Positions 17,812 to 26,528 of a stretch of 64,000 bases of DNA are shown here, piece by piece. The position numbers and the translations under genes were made by a program. Each line of letters starts with the position of its first letter. Within the stretch, counting starts at the first letter, position 1. Source of the stretch: Shewanella japonica (GTDB taxonomy: Bacteria; Pseudomonadota; Gammaproteobacteria; Enterobacterales; Shewanellaceae); assembly GCF_002075795.1 (NCBI RefSeq), contig NZ_CP020472.1, positions 355,001-419,000 on the forward strand, in the 5' to 3' direction. The notes beneath the pieces were generated by a model. That model saw only the letters and a list, made by a program, of their open reading frames with translations. It searched no databases and was not told the origin of the DNA.

Positions 17812-19893
17812 TTATGCTTGTACGTATTGCTGGCGATCACCTAACCAACGGTGAATGATGCCATCAACATTTTCAGGTACTTGTCGCATGACATGTGCGG
17901 CAAGTTTTTGGGTGTTTTCAATTAAATACTGGTCTCTGACCAAATCTGCTATTTTCATTTCTGCCAGCCCAGTTTGACGAGTGCCGAGCACTTCACCTGG
18001 GCCGCGGATCTCTAAATCTTTTTGGGCAATAACAAAACCGTCATTACTCGACCTTAATACACCAAGTCGTTTTGTTGCTGTTTGCGACAATGGCGCTTTG
18101 TAAAGCAGTAGGCAATGACTCACGACTGAGCCTCGACCGACACGACCACGTAATTGGTGTAATTGCGCTAAGCCCAGCCTTTCGGGGTTTTCAATAATCA
18201 TCAAACTGGCATTGGGTACATCAACACCAACTTCAATCACAGTGGTTGCCACTAGTAAATGTAGCTCACCCGCTTTAAATTGAGCCATTATTTGCTGTTT
18301 TTCTGCGCTTTTCATTCGTCCATGCACCAGACCAATGTTGAGTTCTGGTAATAAACGACTGAGTTCTTCTGCTGTATCTTCAGCAGCTTGGCATTCCAGC
18401 ACTTCAGATTCTTCAATTAAGGTGCAGACCCAATAAATTTGTCGATTGTCGTTTAAGGCTGCTTGCTTGACCCGCTCAATGACTTCATCACGGCGATTAT
18501 CACTCACAGCAACTGTACTGACAGGCGTTCTGCCAGGTGGTAGCTCATCAATGATAGAGGTTTCTAAGTCGGCATAAGCTGTCATTGCTAACGTGCGAGG
18601 TATCGGAGTGGCTGTCATGATCAATTGATGAGGATGAAAACCTTGGCTAATGCCTTTTTCACGTAGGCCCAACCGTTGATGCACTCCAAAGCGATGCTGC
18701 TCATCGATAATTATCAGTGCTAATTTGTCAAAACTGACTTGTTCTTGGAAGATGGCGTGGGTGCCAATGACCATATTGGCGCTACCATCAGCGATATCCG
18801 CTAGTGATTGAGCCCTTGCTTTGCCTTTTAGTTTACCTGCAAGCCAGCCGACTTTTAGTCCGAGCGGCTCAAACCACGCAGCAAAATTAATGGCATGTTG
18901 TTCAGCCAGCAATTCGGTGGGTGCCATCATCGCCACTTGGTAGCCATTTTCAATGGCTTGTAGCGCTGCCAGTGCAGCAACTAAGGTTTTTCCTGAACCG
19001 ACATCACCTTGCACTAAACGCATCATTGGTGTTGGTTTCTCAATATCTCGGCTTATGTCTGCGACCACTCGCTGTTGAGCCCCTGTGGGTTTGAAGGGCA
19101 GGGCTTTTAAAAACGGGTTTAGTAGTTGGCCTGTTGCCGAAAGTGTGACAGCTTTATCAAGGTTGTTACGTTGACGCAGCTTTAGCATACTTAAATTGTG
19201 CGCCAATAACTCTTCTTGCACTAACCGCTGCTGAGCAGGATGCATCCCCACCTCCAAGTCAGCTTGTTCGATGTCATTGGGAGGCCTATGTATTAACTGT
19301 AAAGCATGGCTAATACTCATATTATTGGGCTGCAACTCGGCGGGGAGCAACTCGGTTAACCCGCCGTGAGTTAGGTGAGTCAGTGCTTGTTCGGTTAGTT
19401 TAATCCAACTGGCTTGTTTAAGACCTTCTGTTGAAGGGTAAATGGGGGTCAGTGAATCACTTAATGCTGGATTCTCGCCTTCTTTGATTATCTTGTATTC
19501 GGGATGAATAATCTCAAAGTGTCTTTTACCGCGCTTAATTTCACCATAAGCGCGAATAATCGCGCCGTTTTGCATGCCATTACGTTGGGCGACTGAAAAG
19601 TTAAAGAAACGTAGGGTTAGCATTCCTGTGTCGTCTGTAATAGTACAGGTCAGCATGCGTTTACGGCCAGGGACAATTTGGGTAGAAATGATTTCTGCTT
19701 CGACAGTGCCATACATGGCAGGATATAAACTCGCAATGGGATAGATTTGGGTGCGATCTTCGTAGCGCATAGGCAGATGAAACAGCACATCTTGTACTGT
19801 TTTAATACCCAGCTTATCGAGTTTTTCAGCGACTTTTTTGGCTACGCCTTTTAAGTCGGTAATAGGAACCTGATCCAATGGTTGCAAATCCAC
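17812..19893 (-). CDS. recG: ATP-dependent DNA helicase RecG
   Basis: A 693-residue protein, the usual RecG length. The N-terminal wedge/OB domain is followed by the helicase core: Walker A LVQGDVGSGKT near residue 295, the DEQH box in IIIDEQHRFGVHQR near 390, motif III TATPIPRT, and the C-terminal QLRGRVGRG motif. RecG reverses stalled forks and branch-migrates Holliday junctions. In E. coli it sits beside spoT; here it lies about 6.6 kb away on the same strand, with other genes in between. Confidence 0.97.
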   Translation of the reverse strand: MDLQPLDQVPITDLKGVAKKVAEKLDKLGIKTVQDVLFHLPMRYEDRTQIYPIASLYPAMYGTVEAEIISTQIVPGRKRMLTCTITDDTGMLTLRFFNFSVAQRNGMQNGAIIRAYGEIKRGKRHFEIIHPEYKIIKEGENPALSDSLTPIYPSTEGLKQASWIKLTEQALTHLTHGGLTELLPAELQPNNMSISHALQLIHRPPNDIEQADLEVGMHPAQQRLVQEELLAHNLSMLKLRQRNNLDKAVTLSATGQLLNPFLKALPFKPTGAQQRVVADISRDIEKPTPMMRLVQGDVGSGKTLVAALAALQAIENGYQVAMMAPTELLAEQHAINFAAWFEPLGLKVGWLAGKLKGKARAQSLADIADGSANMVIGTHAIFQEQVSFDKLALIIIDEQHRFGVHQRLGLREKGISQGFHPHQLIMTATPIPRTLAMTAYADLETSIIDELPPGRTPVSTVAVSDNRRDEVIERVKQAALNDNRQIYWVCTLIEESEVLECQAAEDTAEELSRLLPELNIGLVHGRMKSAEKQQIMAQFKAGELHLLVATTVIEVGVDVPNASLMIIENPERLGLAQLHQLRGRVGRGSVVSHCLLLYKAPLSQTATKRLGVLRSSNDGFVIAQKDLEIRGPGEVLGTRQTGLAEMKIADLVRDQYLIENTQKLAAHVMRQVPENVDGIIHRWLGDRQQYVQA

Positions 19894-20094
19894 AATGCCT
19901 TCATATTGTCGAGTGTTGGCGCTATCATGCTAGCAAGGGTTAACAGAGTTATCCAATAAGTTATACAGTTCACTATCGAGTGAGAATGCTTGCTAGAGAC
20001 AATAGTACTGTAAATATATACAGATATTTATGCCTATCTTAGCAGAGTTTGAATACAAGGCAATAATATTCCCCTTTTTGGCAGCTAAGCAACG

Positions 20095-20715
20095 CTATAA
20101 CCAGCCTTTTTGTTTAGCGATACGGGCAGCATCAATACGATTACTGGCATTAAGCTTACTGATCGCTTCAGACAAGTAATTCCTGACTGTCCCTTCGGCA
20201 ATGAACAGCTTCGCGGCAATATCACTGGTAGATAATCCTTCGCTGGCAAATCGTAACGCTTTTCGTTCCTTATCATTTAGCGGATCAATATCCCCGATGG
20301 CACTGATTGCAAGCTCAGGATCGATCACCTTTTTGCCAGCCATGACCTGCTTGATTGCCGATAATAAACTTTCTGTGGGGGCATCTTTTAATAAAAAGCC
20401 ATCGACGCCACAGGCAAGCGCTCGCTTGATATAACCGGCTCGACCAAAGGTGGTTAAGATAATGACTTTGGTTTGCAGTGCTGCACCTTGCTGTTCTTTA
20501 AGCCATTGTGCTAATTCAAGGCCTGTACGCCCTGGCATTTCGATGTCACTGAGCAGTAAATCAAACGAGTGTTGTTTGAGTAACGCAATAGCCTGAGTGC
20601 CGTCTTCGGCTTCTGTGACTTCAACTGGGCCAATGGTTTCATCATTGCTAAGAGTGAGCAGTGCTGAAAGCGCTCCTCTCACCATAGCTTGATCCTCTGC
20701 CAGTAAAATTTTCAT
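20095..20715 (-). CDS. LuxR/NarL-family response regulator (DesR-like)
   Basis: A 206-residue two-domain regulator. The receiver domain has the acidic pair LAEDQAMV, the phosphoacceptor Asp in LLLSDIEMPG (about residue 57) and the conserved Lys in LLKDAP. The C-terminal LuxR-type HTH spans about 140-200 with SDIAAKLFIAEGTVRNYLS. It starts 3 bp after the stop of its sensor kinase. Pairs of this type can control membrane-fluidity or envelope genes, but the regulon cannot be told here. Confidence 0.9.
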   Translation of the reverse strand: MKILLAEDQAMVRGALSALLTLSNDETIGPVEVTEAEDGTQAIALLKQHSFDLLLSDIEMPGRTGLELAQWLKEQQGAALQTKVIILTTFGRAGYIKRALACGVDGFLLKDAPTESLLSAIKQVMAGKKVIDPELAISAIGDIDPLNDKERKALRFASEGLSTSDIAAKLFIAEGTVRNYLSEAISKLNASNRIDAARIAKQKGWL

Positions 20716-20718
20716 GAA

Positions 20719-21870
20719 TCAGCTGTCCTTATCGGTAGAAAGAGGCAATGAAATCGTGAACTGATAACCATCGGTAATTTGATAGTTAAATGCGCCTTTG
20801 AGCAATTGAGCCCGTTCTGCGATGCCTTTTAGTCCGTTTCCTTCCACTATCGCTTGTGTTGATGAATTATCAGATAAACGTACGTTTAGGGTGTTGTTTT
20901 GATGGCTAAACTGCCACCAACATTCAGTTGCGGTGCCGTGCTTGAGCATGTTATTGACTAGTTCAGTAAACATTAACCCTAGTTGTGATTCATATAATTC
21001 GGGCATCTCGGGCAGTTGGCCGTTGACGTTCACTTCTATGCTTTGTTCTCGAAGGGATGCGGTTAATTGCTGTAAGGTGTCAGCCAAGCCTTTATGTTTA
21101 TAATCCGATACTGTTTGTCTGATTTGACTAAGGCTGTCTCTGGCTATTTCTGCTAATTGACTCAAATGTTCTTTTGCTAAAGGCAGGTTTCCTGCTTCAA
21201 CGAGTTTTTCCGCTAACTGCGCTTTAAGGGCGATAGACGATAAGTTGTGACCCATAATATCGTGAAGATCTCGAGCAATTCTTTCTCGTTCTAGGGCTGT
21301 CGCTAAACTGGCAATTTCATCATTTGATTGACGTTGCTGACGTCTAATTCGCTCATTGTTATGTTCTACTACACCAAATAATCCCACCACAAACACGATT
21401 AACATGCCGTATAGCGGGAAATAAAATGCGGGATACCCTACAAGGTAGTTTAGTGTCCATAACCCAATACTGATGGCGATAAAACTGATAATGCTGGTGC
21501 GTAATGAGTAAAAAAAACCAATAAAAAAGCCCGCAAAACTAAAAAATGAAATTCCGCCGCTGGTAAATAAACTGGCGATAACCGCAGTCGAAATCATTAA
21601 CGATATAGGGTATATGGCTTTTGCTTGGCTACTTTTATAAGCCCAAAAATAACCGTATAAGAATGGAATTAATAGCAATAGACTAATGCTTACACGCATA
21701 ACATCATCACGCATAAACCAAATAGGTATGAAATAAAAAATGAGGTTTAACAAATAGACCCAAGCCGTTTTTTGCTTGTAGGCTTTTTCTGGGTGGTTGT
21801 TTTCGTTAGTGGTCATATCCGTGTGAACCATTCCTTGAGCAGACTGATTGGCAGTATCTTGAGTATTCAT
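20719..21870 (-). CDS. Sensor histidine kinase (DesK-like, HisKA_3)
   Basis: A 383-residue membrane kinase. About five TM helices lie between residues 35 and 175, followed by a short coiled coil. The HisKA_3 phosphoacceptor His is in ERIARDLHDIMGHNLSS near residue 203. The HATPase_c domain follows, with the N-box FTELVNNMLKHG and a G-box GNGLKGIAER. No periplasmic sensor loop of size is visible, so the signal is probably sensed in the membrane, as in DesK. The cognate regulator is the next gene. Confidence 0.9.
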   Translation of the reverse strand: MNTQDTANQSAQGMVHTDMTTNENNHPEKAYKQKTAWVYLLNLIFYFIPIWFMRDDVMRVSISLLLLIPFLYGYFWAYKSSQAKAIYPISLMISTAVIASLFTSGGISFFSFAGFFIGFFYSLRTSIISFIAISIGLWTLNYLVGYPAFYFPLYGMLIVFVVGLFGVVEHNNERIRRQQRQSNDEIASLATALERERIARDLHDIMGHNLSSIALKAQLAEKLVEAGNLPLAKEHLSQLAEIARDSLSQIRQTVSDYKHKGLADTLQQLTASLREQSIEVNVNGQLPEMPELYESQLGLMFTELVNNMLKHGTATECWWQFSHQNNTLNVRLSDNSSTQAIVEGNGLKGIAERAQLLKGAFNYQITDGYQFTISLPLSTDKDS

Positions 21871-21943
21871 AACCTTTCCTTAGCAAGTTAGCATACTGCA
21901 ACCCATCGGCAATGGGTAGCAGTAGCTAACAGGTCCCGTGGCA

Positions 21944-22633
21944 TTATTGACTAGCATTCACTGTAGAGGTTGGGTTTAGCAGGAAGTTAGCCCAACCATA
22001 GTCTGGATTAATAGTTAACGCCTGTTGCCAGTCCTGCTTTGCGGCATCTTGTTGACCGAGCTCTTGTTTGGCAAGACCTCGCCAAGTGTAAGCTTCAGCA
22101 TGTCCCCAACAGATCTCATCACAAGGGTTTTGATAGCGTGCAATGGCTAATGAGGCCAACTCACTGGCTTTGTCGTAACCTCCACCATATTGCGCAGGCG
22201 TGTAAAATGCACTCATAGCTTTAACTAATGCAATTCGAGGGTTGTCGGGACTTAATTGTTCAGCCTGCTGTAATAAAGCGCTTGCTTTAGATGATAATTG
22301 TTGGGCTTTAGCGCCGTCATAAGCGATTTGCATGCCATAGATTTGCGCGAGTAATGTCATCGATTCAGCATGATCTTCACGACTGATAACTGCTTCAAGT
22401 GTGGCTTGTGCATCAGTAAGCGCACGTTTTGCGACACCACGTTGTCCTAAAATATTGGCAGTAATTGCAATACGGTATTGGGCATAGGCATGTTCATAAT
22501 CAACACTTTGCTGGCTGATTTGATTGAGCGCTTCAAGGTTCATGGTATTGGCTGCAGCATCAATACTATTGATATCTGCGACACTGGTTTGACTGACTAA
22601 AGATAAGGTAGCGGCAATAAATAATGTTTTCAT
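21944..22633 (-). CDS. Secreted TPR-repeat protein
   Basis: A 229-residue protein with a signal peptide (residues 1-19, ending SVA) and Ala/Gln-rich helical repeats of TPR type through the mature part. The last repeat, near 185-215, has the WxxALTINPDYGWANF form. It should be periplasmic and serve as a protein-binding scaffold. It lies 73 bp upstream of the two-component pair and on the same strand, so it may be co-transcribed with them. No specific function is recognised. Confidence 0.75.
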   Translation of the reverse strand: MKTLFIAATLSLVSQTSVADINSIDAAANTMNLEALNQISQQSVDYEHAYAQYRIAITANILGQRGVAKRALTDAQATLEAVISREDHAESMTLLAQIYGMQIAYDGAKAQQLSSKASALLQQAEQLSPDNPRIALVKAMSAFYTPAQYGGGYDKASELASLAIARYQNPCDEICWGHAEAYTWRGLAKQELGQQDAAKQDWQQALTINPDYGWANFLLNPTSTVNASQ

Positions 22634-22748
22634 GATTAACTCCGTTTATTCAAGTGTGTGTTGAGTGCAGAGTTAGTATTCAATATTGGCGTGAATGTGT
22701 GCAGGCACAAACGTCATCAGTTTATGATGACAAATGTCATTAATAAAA

Positions 22749-22779
22749 AAGCCAGCATACTGAATTAGCATGCTGGCTT
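22749..22779 (-). terminator. Rho-independent terminator after the Ca/Na antiporter gene
   Basis: A 10-bp perfect inverted repeat (AAGCCAGCAT with ATGCTGGCTT), 11-base loop. On the minus strand it is followed by a run of six T, so it ends the transcript of the antiporter gene before the TPR gene. Confidence 0.75.
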
Positions 22780-22852
22780 ATGGTTTAGTCCTGATGTTAT
22801 CGTCTTAGGCTTTTTGTTTGACCCTATCGCATAGACTGAACCGTTTTTATAC

Positions 22853-23779
22853 TTACGCTTGGATCACTAAGTAACTGATATAGCCTAAATAGCTGGCGAC
22901 TAAAACAGCAGCTTCTCGGCGACCAATCCGCAGGCCTGTGTAAGCAAAGGGCAGTAATACTGCTGCTAATGCGATCATGACCACCCAGTCAATTTGGCTT
23001 ATCTCATTACTGATAATAGGGTGGATAAGGGCCGTTACCCCTAAAATCCCTAAAATGTTAAATAGGTTTGAACCAACGACATTACCAATCGCTATATCAC
23101 TTTCGCCTTTCAGTGCTGCCACAATAGAGGTGACAAGCTCCGGCATACTGGTGCCTATCGCGACGATGGTGAGGCCAATAACCACCTCACTAATACCTAT
23201 CGACTTTGCCATGGCAACTGCGCCATCGACAAACAAAATGCCGCCACCGACAAGCATAGAAATACCGACAATAATCATTAGTACTGAAAGGAGGTTGCTT
23301 TGATTTGTTGCACTTTCAGAGTCGTCATTTTGTTGTTTGTCTGCTGTGAAATAGCTAAATAGTAAGTAACTGATAAGCAACGTAGTGAGAATGACGCCAT
23401 CAAAAAAGCTTAAACCACCATCCAGTAATAACCCCCAAAACAATAATGAGGCCGCAATCATAATAGGGATATCTCGGCGCACCATCTGTGATTCGATTTT
23501 TATTGGACGGATAAGCGCTGTTATTCCTAAGATTAAACCGATATTGGCAATGTTTGAGCCGATAACGTTGCCCAACGCAATTCCGCTATTACCTGCAATA
23601 GCTGACTTAACACTCACTGCAAGCTCAGGGGCGCTGGTGCCAAAGGCCACGATTGTTAAACCGATAATAAGCGGCGTAAGTCCCAACTTGAGCGCTATTT
23701 GACTTGCTCCTCGCACGAGCGCTTCTGCACCTAGGGTTAAAATCAAAAAACCGCCGATAATCGACAACATAATTAGCAT
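22853..23779 (-). CDS. Calcium/sodium antiporter (CaCA family, YrbG-like)
   Basis: A 308-residue inner-membrane exchanger with about ten TM helices in two inverted halves. The two alpha repeats are clear: TIVAFGTSAPELAVSV with GNVIGSNIANIGLILG in the first half and TIVAIGTSMPELVTSI with GNVVGSNLFNILGILG in the second. The Glu residues and Ser/Asn of these repeats bind the cations in the family. It is likely to exchange Ca2+ or a similar ion for Na+. It is a monocistronic gene with its own terminator. Confidence 0.92.
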   Translation of the reverse strand: MLIMLSIIGGFLILTLGAEALVRGASQIALKLGLTPLIIGLTIVAFGTSAPELAVSVKSAIAGNSGIALGNVIGSNIANIGLILGITALIRPIKIESQMVRRDIPIMIAASLLFWGLLLDGGLSFFDGVILTTLLISYLLFSYFTADKQQNDDSESATNQSNLLSVLMIIVGISMLVGGGILFVDGAVAMAKSIGISEVVIGLTIVAIGTSMPELVTSIVAALKGESDIAIGNVVGSNLFNILGILGVTALIHPIISNEISQIDWVVMIALAAVLLPFAYTGLRIGRREAAVLVASYLGYISYLVIQA

Positions 23780-23930
23780 GATTCACTCTCAAAAATGGCT
23801 GAAACCGAAATGGACGGCAAGCATAGTGATTTTTTAGTTTTGCGCAATTTAAATTATCGAGCCGGAGGTTAAATTTTGTTCATATAGCTTAGGTATAGCA
23901 TAGGGTTATTTTGCAAATACCAGGGACAAA

Positions 23931-23955
23931 AAAGCACACCAATAAGGTGTGCTTT
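23931..23955 (-). terminator. Rho-independent terminator after acyl-CoA ligase gene
   Basis: A 10-bp perfect stem (AAAGCACACC with GGTGTGCTTT) and 5-base loop, followed on the minus strand by six T. It lies 24 bp after the stop of the ligase gene. Confidence 0.8.
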
Positions 23956-23978
23956 AATCAGTCTAACCAAACAGCGGG

Positions 23979-25646
23979 TTAAATTTCATCTTCCCAGCAA
24001 ATTTTCGCACCACGAATACCATCAACTTTGGCACTAAACTGCTTTTCTAGCACGTGGCGTTTAATTTTAAGCGTTGGTGTCATTGCATCATTTTCAATGG
24101 TCCAAGGCTCTGTTACCACAACCATAGCGTCAACATGCTCGTGTGATTCTAAGTTAGGGTTAATGCTGTCTAAGGTCGCCTTGAGTGATGAGCGTACTTC
24201 TTCACGAGGTTGCAACGCAGCACCTTCTGATAATTGAACCAATGCCACAGGGTGCGGTAAACCCGAACCAATGACACACAATAATTCAATATGTGAATCT
24301 TGAGCTAACTTACGCTCAATTGGGACTGGCGCAACATACTTACCTTTTGAGGTTTTGAAGTTGTCTTTAACGCGACCCGTAATTGAGATAAAGCCTTCAT
24401 CATCAATTTCACATAAATCGCCAGTATGGAAAAACCCATCTTCATCAAAACAAGCTTTGGTGACTTCTTCTTGTTTGCAATAGCCTTGCATTAAGCCAGG
24501 GCTTTTAACCATCAGCTCACCTTCGTCACTACGGCGCACTTGGCAACCTTCGACTGGGCGTCCCACTGTACCAATTTTAGTGGCATCGAATGGGAAGTTA
24601 ATTATCGAGTAAGCACAGTTTTCAGTCATGCCCCAAGCTTCAGAAATGTTCATGCCGATTTTGTGGTACCACTCAAGCTGGCTTGGTGGAATAGGCGCTG
24701 AACCTGAACCCAGCAAACGACAATGTTCCAGCCCTAGGCCTTTTTGGATCTTACGTTTAACTAAGCTACTAATGATGGGGACTTTAAGCAGGAAGTCCAA
24801 TTTAGCTTCACCGGCTTTTTCAATAATATTGAGCTGGAATAGTGTCCATAAACGTGGCACCGAGAAAAACACCGTAGGACGACAGCGCTGCACATCTGCA
24901 ACAAACGAGTCTAGGCTTTCAACAAAGGCGACCGAAGAACCTGAGTAGAATGATGATCCTTGAATTGCGACACGCTCAGTAATGTGGGCTAATGGCAGGT
25001 AAGATAATAATCTGTCAGTGGTATTGGTTTTTAAATCACGCACGACGGCTTCACAAGTCCAACCGTAGCTACCAAATGTTTGAATTGCGCCTTTAGGTTT
25101 ACCGGTAGAGCCAGAGGTATAAATCAGCGTCATGACTTGCTCTGCGGTTGGCGTCGGCGCATCAACTAATGGCGTGCCAAGTTCAAGAATTTTGTCCCAG
25201 TGATACTGAGAAGGCATGGTGTCATATGGCATTGCAAGACGTAAGATTTCACCACCTACCCCCGCTTCTTGATCTGCCCAGAAATCTAATTTACCTGTAA
25301 AAATGGCTTTAGCTTCACTGTGCTCAAGGACATAGCGAATAGTCTCAGCATTTGCTGTTGGGTAAATCGGCACACTGATATAACCGCCATGCATTAATGC
25401 TAAATCAGTGATAAACCATTCAGCACAGTTTTTAGAAAGTACTGCGACTTTATCGCCTGGTACTAAGCCTAAATGACGCAGTGCACCGGCAACTTGCTGA
25501 ACTTTTTGTTGTACTTCACGCCAAGTAAAGTCAACGTACTGACCATTGATAGGTTGGCGTAAATAGACTTCATTACCCTGGGTTTCTACCCAGTGCGACA
25601 ACATTTCTACTGGCGTTTTCATTAGATTTTCCATTGACGATTCCAT
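23979..25646 (-). CDS. Long-chain acyl-CoA synthetase (AMP-binding, FadD15/FAA1-like)
   Basis: A 555-residue ANL-superfamily ligase of the long-chain FAA type. The P-loop TLIYTSGSTGKPKGA is near residue 170, the A5 motif EAWGMTEN near 330, and the FACS-like signature GRVKDNFKTSKGKYV near 430. It activates fatty acids to acyl-CoA with ATP. It has no TM helix and should be peripheral on the inner membrane. Three Met codons lie within the first ten residues (1, 5, 9), so the exact start is uncertain. It is monocistronic, with a 385-bp gap upstream. Confidence 0.9.
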   Translation of the reverse strand: MESSMENLMKTPVEMLSHWVETQGNEVYLRQPINGQYVDFTWREVQQKVQQVAGALRHLGLVPGDKVAVLSKNCAEWFITDLALMHGGYISVPIYPTANAETIRYVLEHSEAKAIFTGKLDFWADQEAGVGGEILRLAMPYDTMPSQYHWDKILELGTPLVDAPTPTAEQVMTLIYTSGSTGKPKGAIQTFGSYGWTCEAVVRDLKTNTTDRLLSYLPLAHITERVAIQGSSFYSGSSVAFVESLDSFVADVQRCRPTVFFSVPRLWTLFQLNIIEKAGEAKLDFLLKVPIISSLVKRKIQKGLGLEHCRLLGSGSAPIPPSQLEWYHKIGMNISEAWGMTENCAYSIINFPFDATKIGTVGRPVEGCQVRRSDEGELMVKSPGLMQGYCKQEEVTKACFDEDGFFHTGDLCEIDDEGFISITGRVKDNFKTSKGKYVAPVPIERKLAQDSHIELLCVIGSGLPHPVALVQLSEGAALQPREEVRSSLKATLDSINPNLESHEHVDAMVVVTEPWTIENDAMTPTLKIKRHVLEKQFSAKVDGIRGAKICWEDEI

Positions 25647-25983
25647 GTTCTTTTTTGTTTTAATGTAGGTCGTGTTTATTTCAATGTCTTTAACGTAATA
25701 ATCTATTGTAATCGCATTGAATATTTAATCAGTTCAGACCAGTTATGTAGGCCTAAAACGTTATATATATGCATAAAGTACGACTAGTACTTACATATGT
25801 AACATCTTCAGGTATTACACTAACTGGCTCCCATTGAACGAGTAAATAATGAACACGATGATTATCAGTATGGCGATTTAACGCATTCTTCGCAAACGTT
25901 AAGCTGTTAATTTTTAATAAATACAACTAATAAACTAGCATATTCAGCTGAGATGTGAACCGTTATCGAGTAATAGCTCTAAT
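25647..25983. other. Intergenic stretch upstream of acyl-CoA ligase gene
   Basis: This 337-bp AT-rich stretch has no convincing gene. It must hold the promoter of the acyl-CoA ligase gene, but I could not fix a -35/-10 pair, nor do I see a clear fatty-acid regulator palindrome. Confidence 0.5.
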
Positions 25984-26007
25984 AAAAAGGGCGCCTATTG
26001 GCGCCCT
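25984..26007 (-). terminator. Rho-independent terminator after ridA
   Basis: An 8-bp GC-rich perfect stem (AGGGCGCC with GGCGCCCT) with a 4-base loop, followed on the minus strand by TTTTTATT. It lies 25 bp after the ridA stop and ends the gmk-rpoZ-spoT-ridA transcript. Confidence 0.85.
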
Positions 26008-26031
26008 GTAGAGGAAAAGTCGGTTTGTGAC

Positions 26032-26415
26032 CTAGATCTCCATTATTCCATCCATTTCAACTAAAGAGCCCTTTGGAAGCTGTTTTACACCAATTGCAGC
26101 ACGTGCAGGGTAAGGTTGGCTGAGGTATTTAGCCATGATGTCATTTACAGTTGCAAAGTGAGAAAGATCAGTTAAGAAGATATTGAGCTTCACAATATCT
26201 GACATGTTGCCGCCAGCGGCTTCACATACTGCAGTTAAGTTTTCGAATACTTGCACAACTTGCGCAGAAAAGTCATCGCTGACCATTTCCATTGTGCTTG
26301 GGACTAACGGAATTTGGCCTGATAGGTAAACAGTGCTACCCACTTTTACAGCTTGAGAATATGTGCCAATTGCTTGTGGAGCTTTATCGGTTGCGATAAT
26401 GATTTTTTCTGCCAT
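26032..26415 (-). CDS. ridA: RidA family reactive imine/enamine deaminase
   Basis: About 127 residues, the usual RidA length. The ATG at 26415 ([14 protein letters not shown]) is preceded by AGAGGG; a frame extension to 26463 is non-homologous and AT-rich, so I reject it. Family signatures include [15 protein letters not shown] and the Arg-containing [15 protein letters not shown], whose Arg binds the substrate carboxylate. RidA hydrolyses reactive 2-aminoacrylate and related imines, protecting PLP enzymes. It follows spoT by 113 bp on the same strand, an order common in gammaproteobacteria. Confidence 0.93.
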   Translation of the reverse strand: MAEKIIIATDKAPQAIGTYSQAVKVGSTVYLSGQIPLVPSTMEMVSDDFSAQVVQVFENLTAVCEAAGGNMSDIVKLNIFLTDLSHFATVNDIMAKYLSQPYPARAAIGVKQLPKGSLVEMDGIMEI

Positions 26416-26528
26416 GACGCCCTCTGCGAAAGTAAAAACTTCAAAATTGAAAATAAAATGCAAGCAAACCTAAGCTGCCTCATAGAGTTAGAGTCATTCA
26501 GCTTAGGAAAGTTAGATTAGCAATCTTA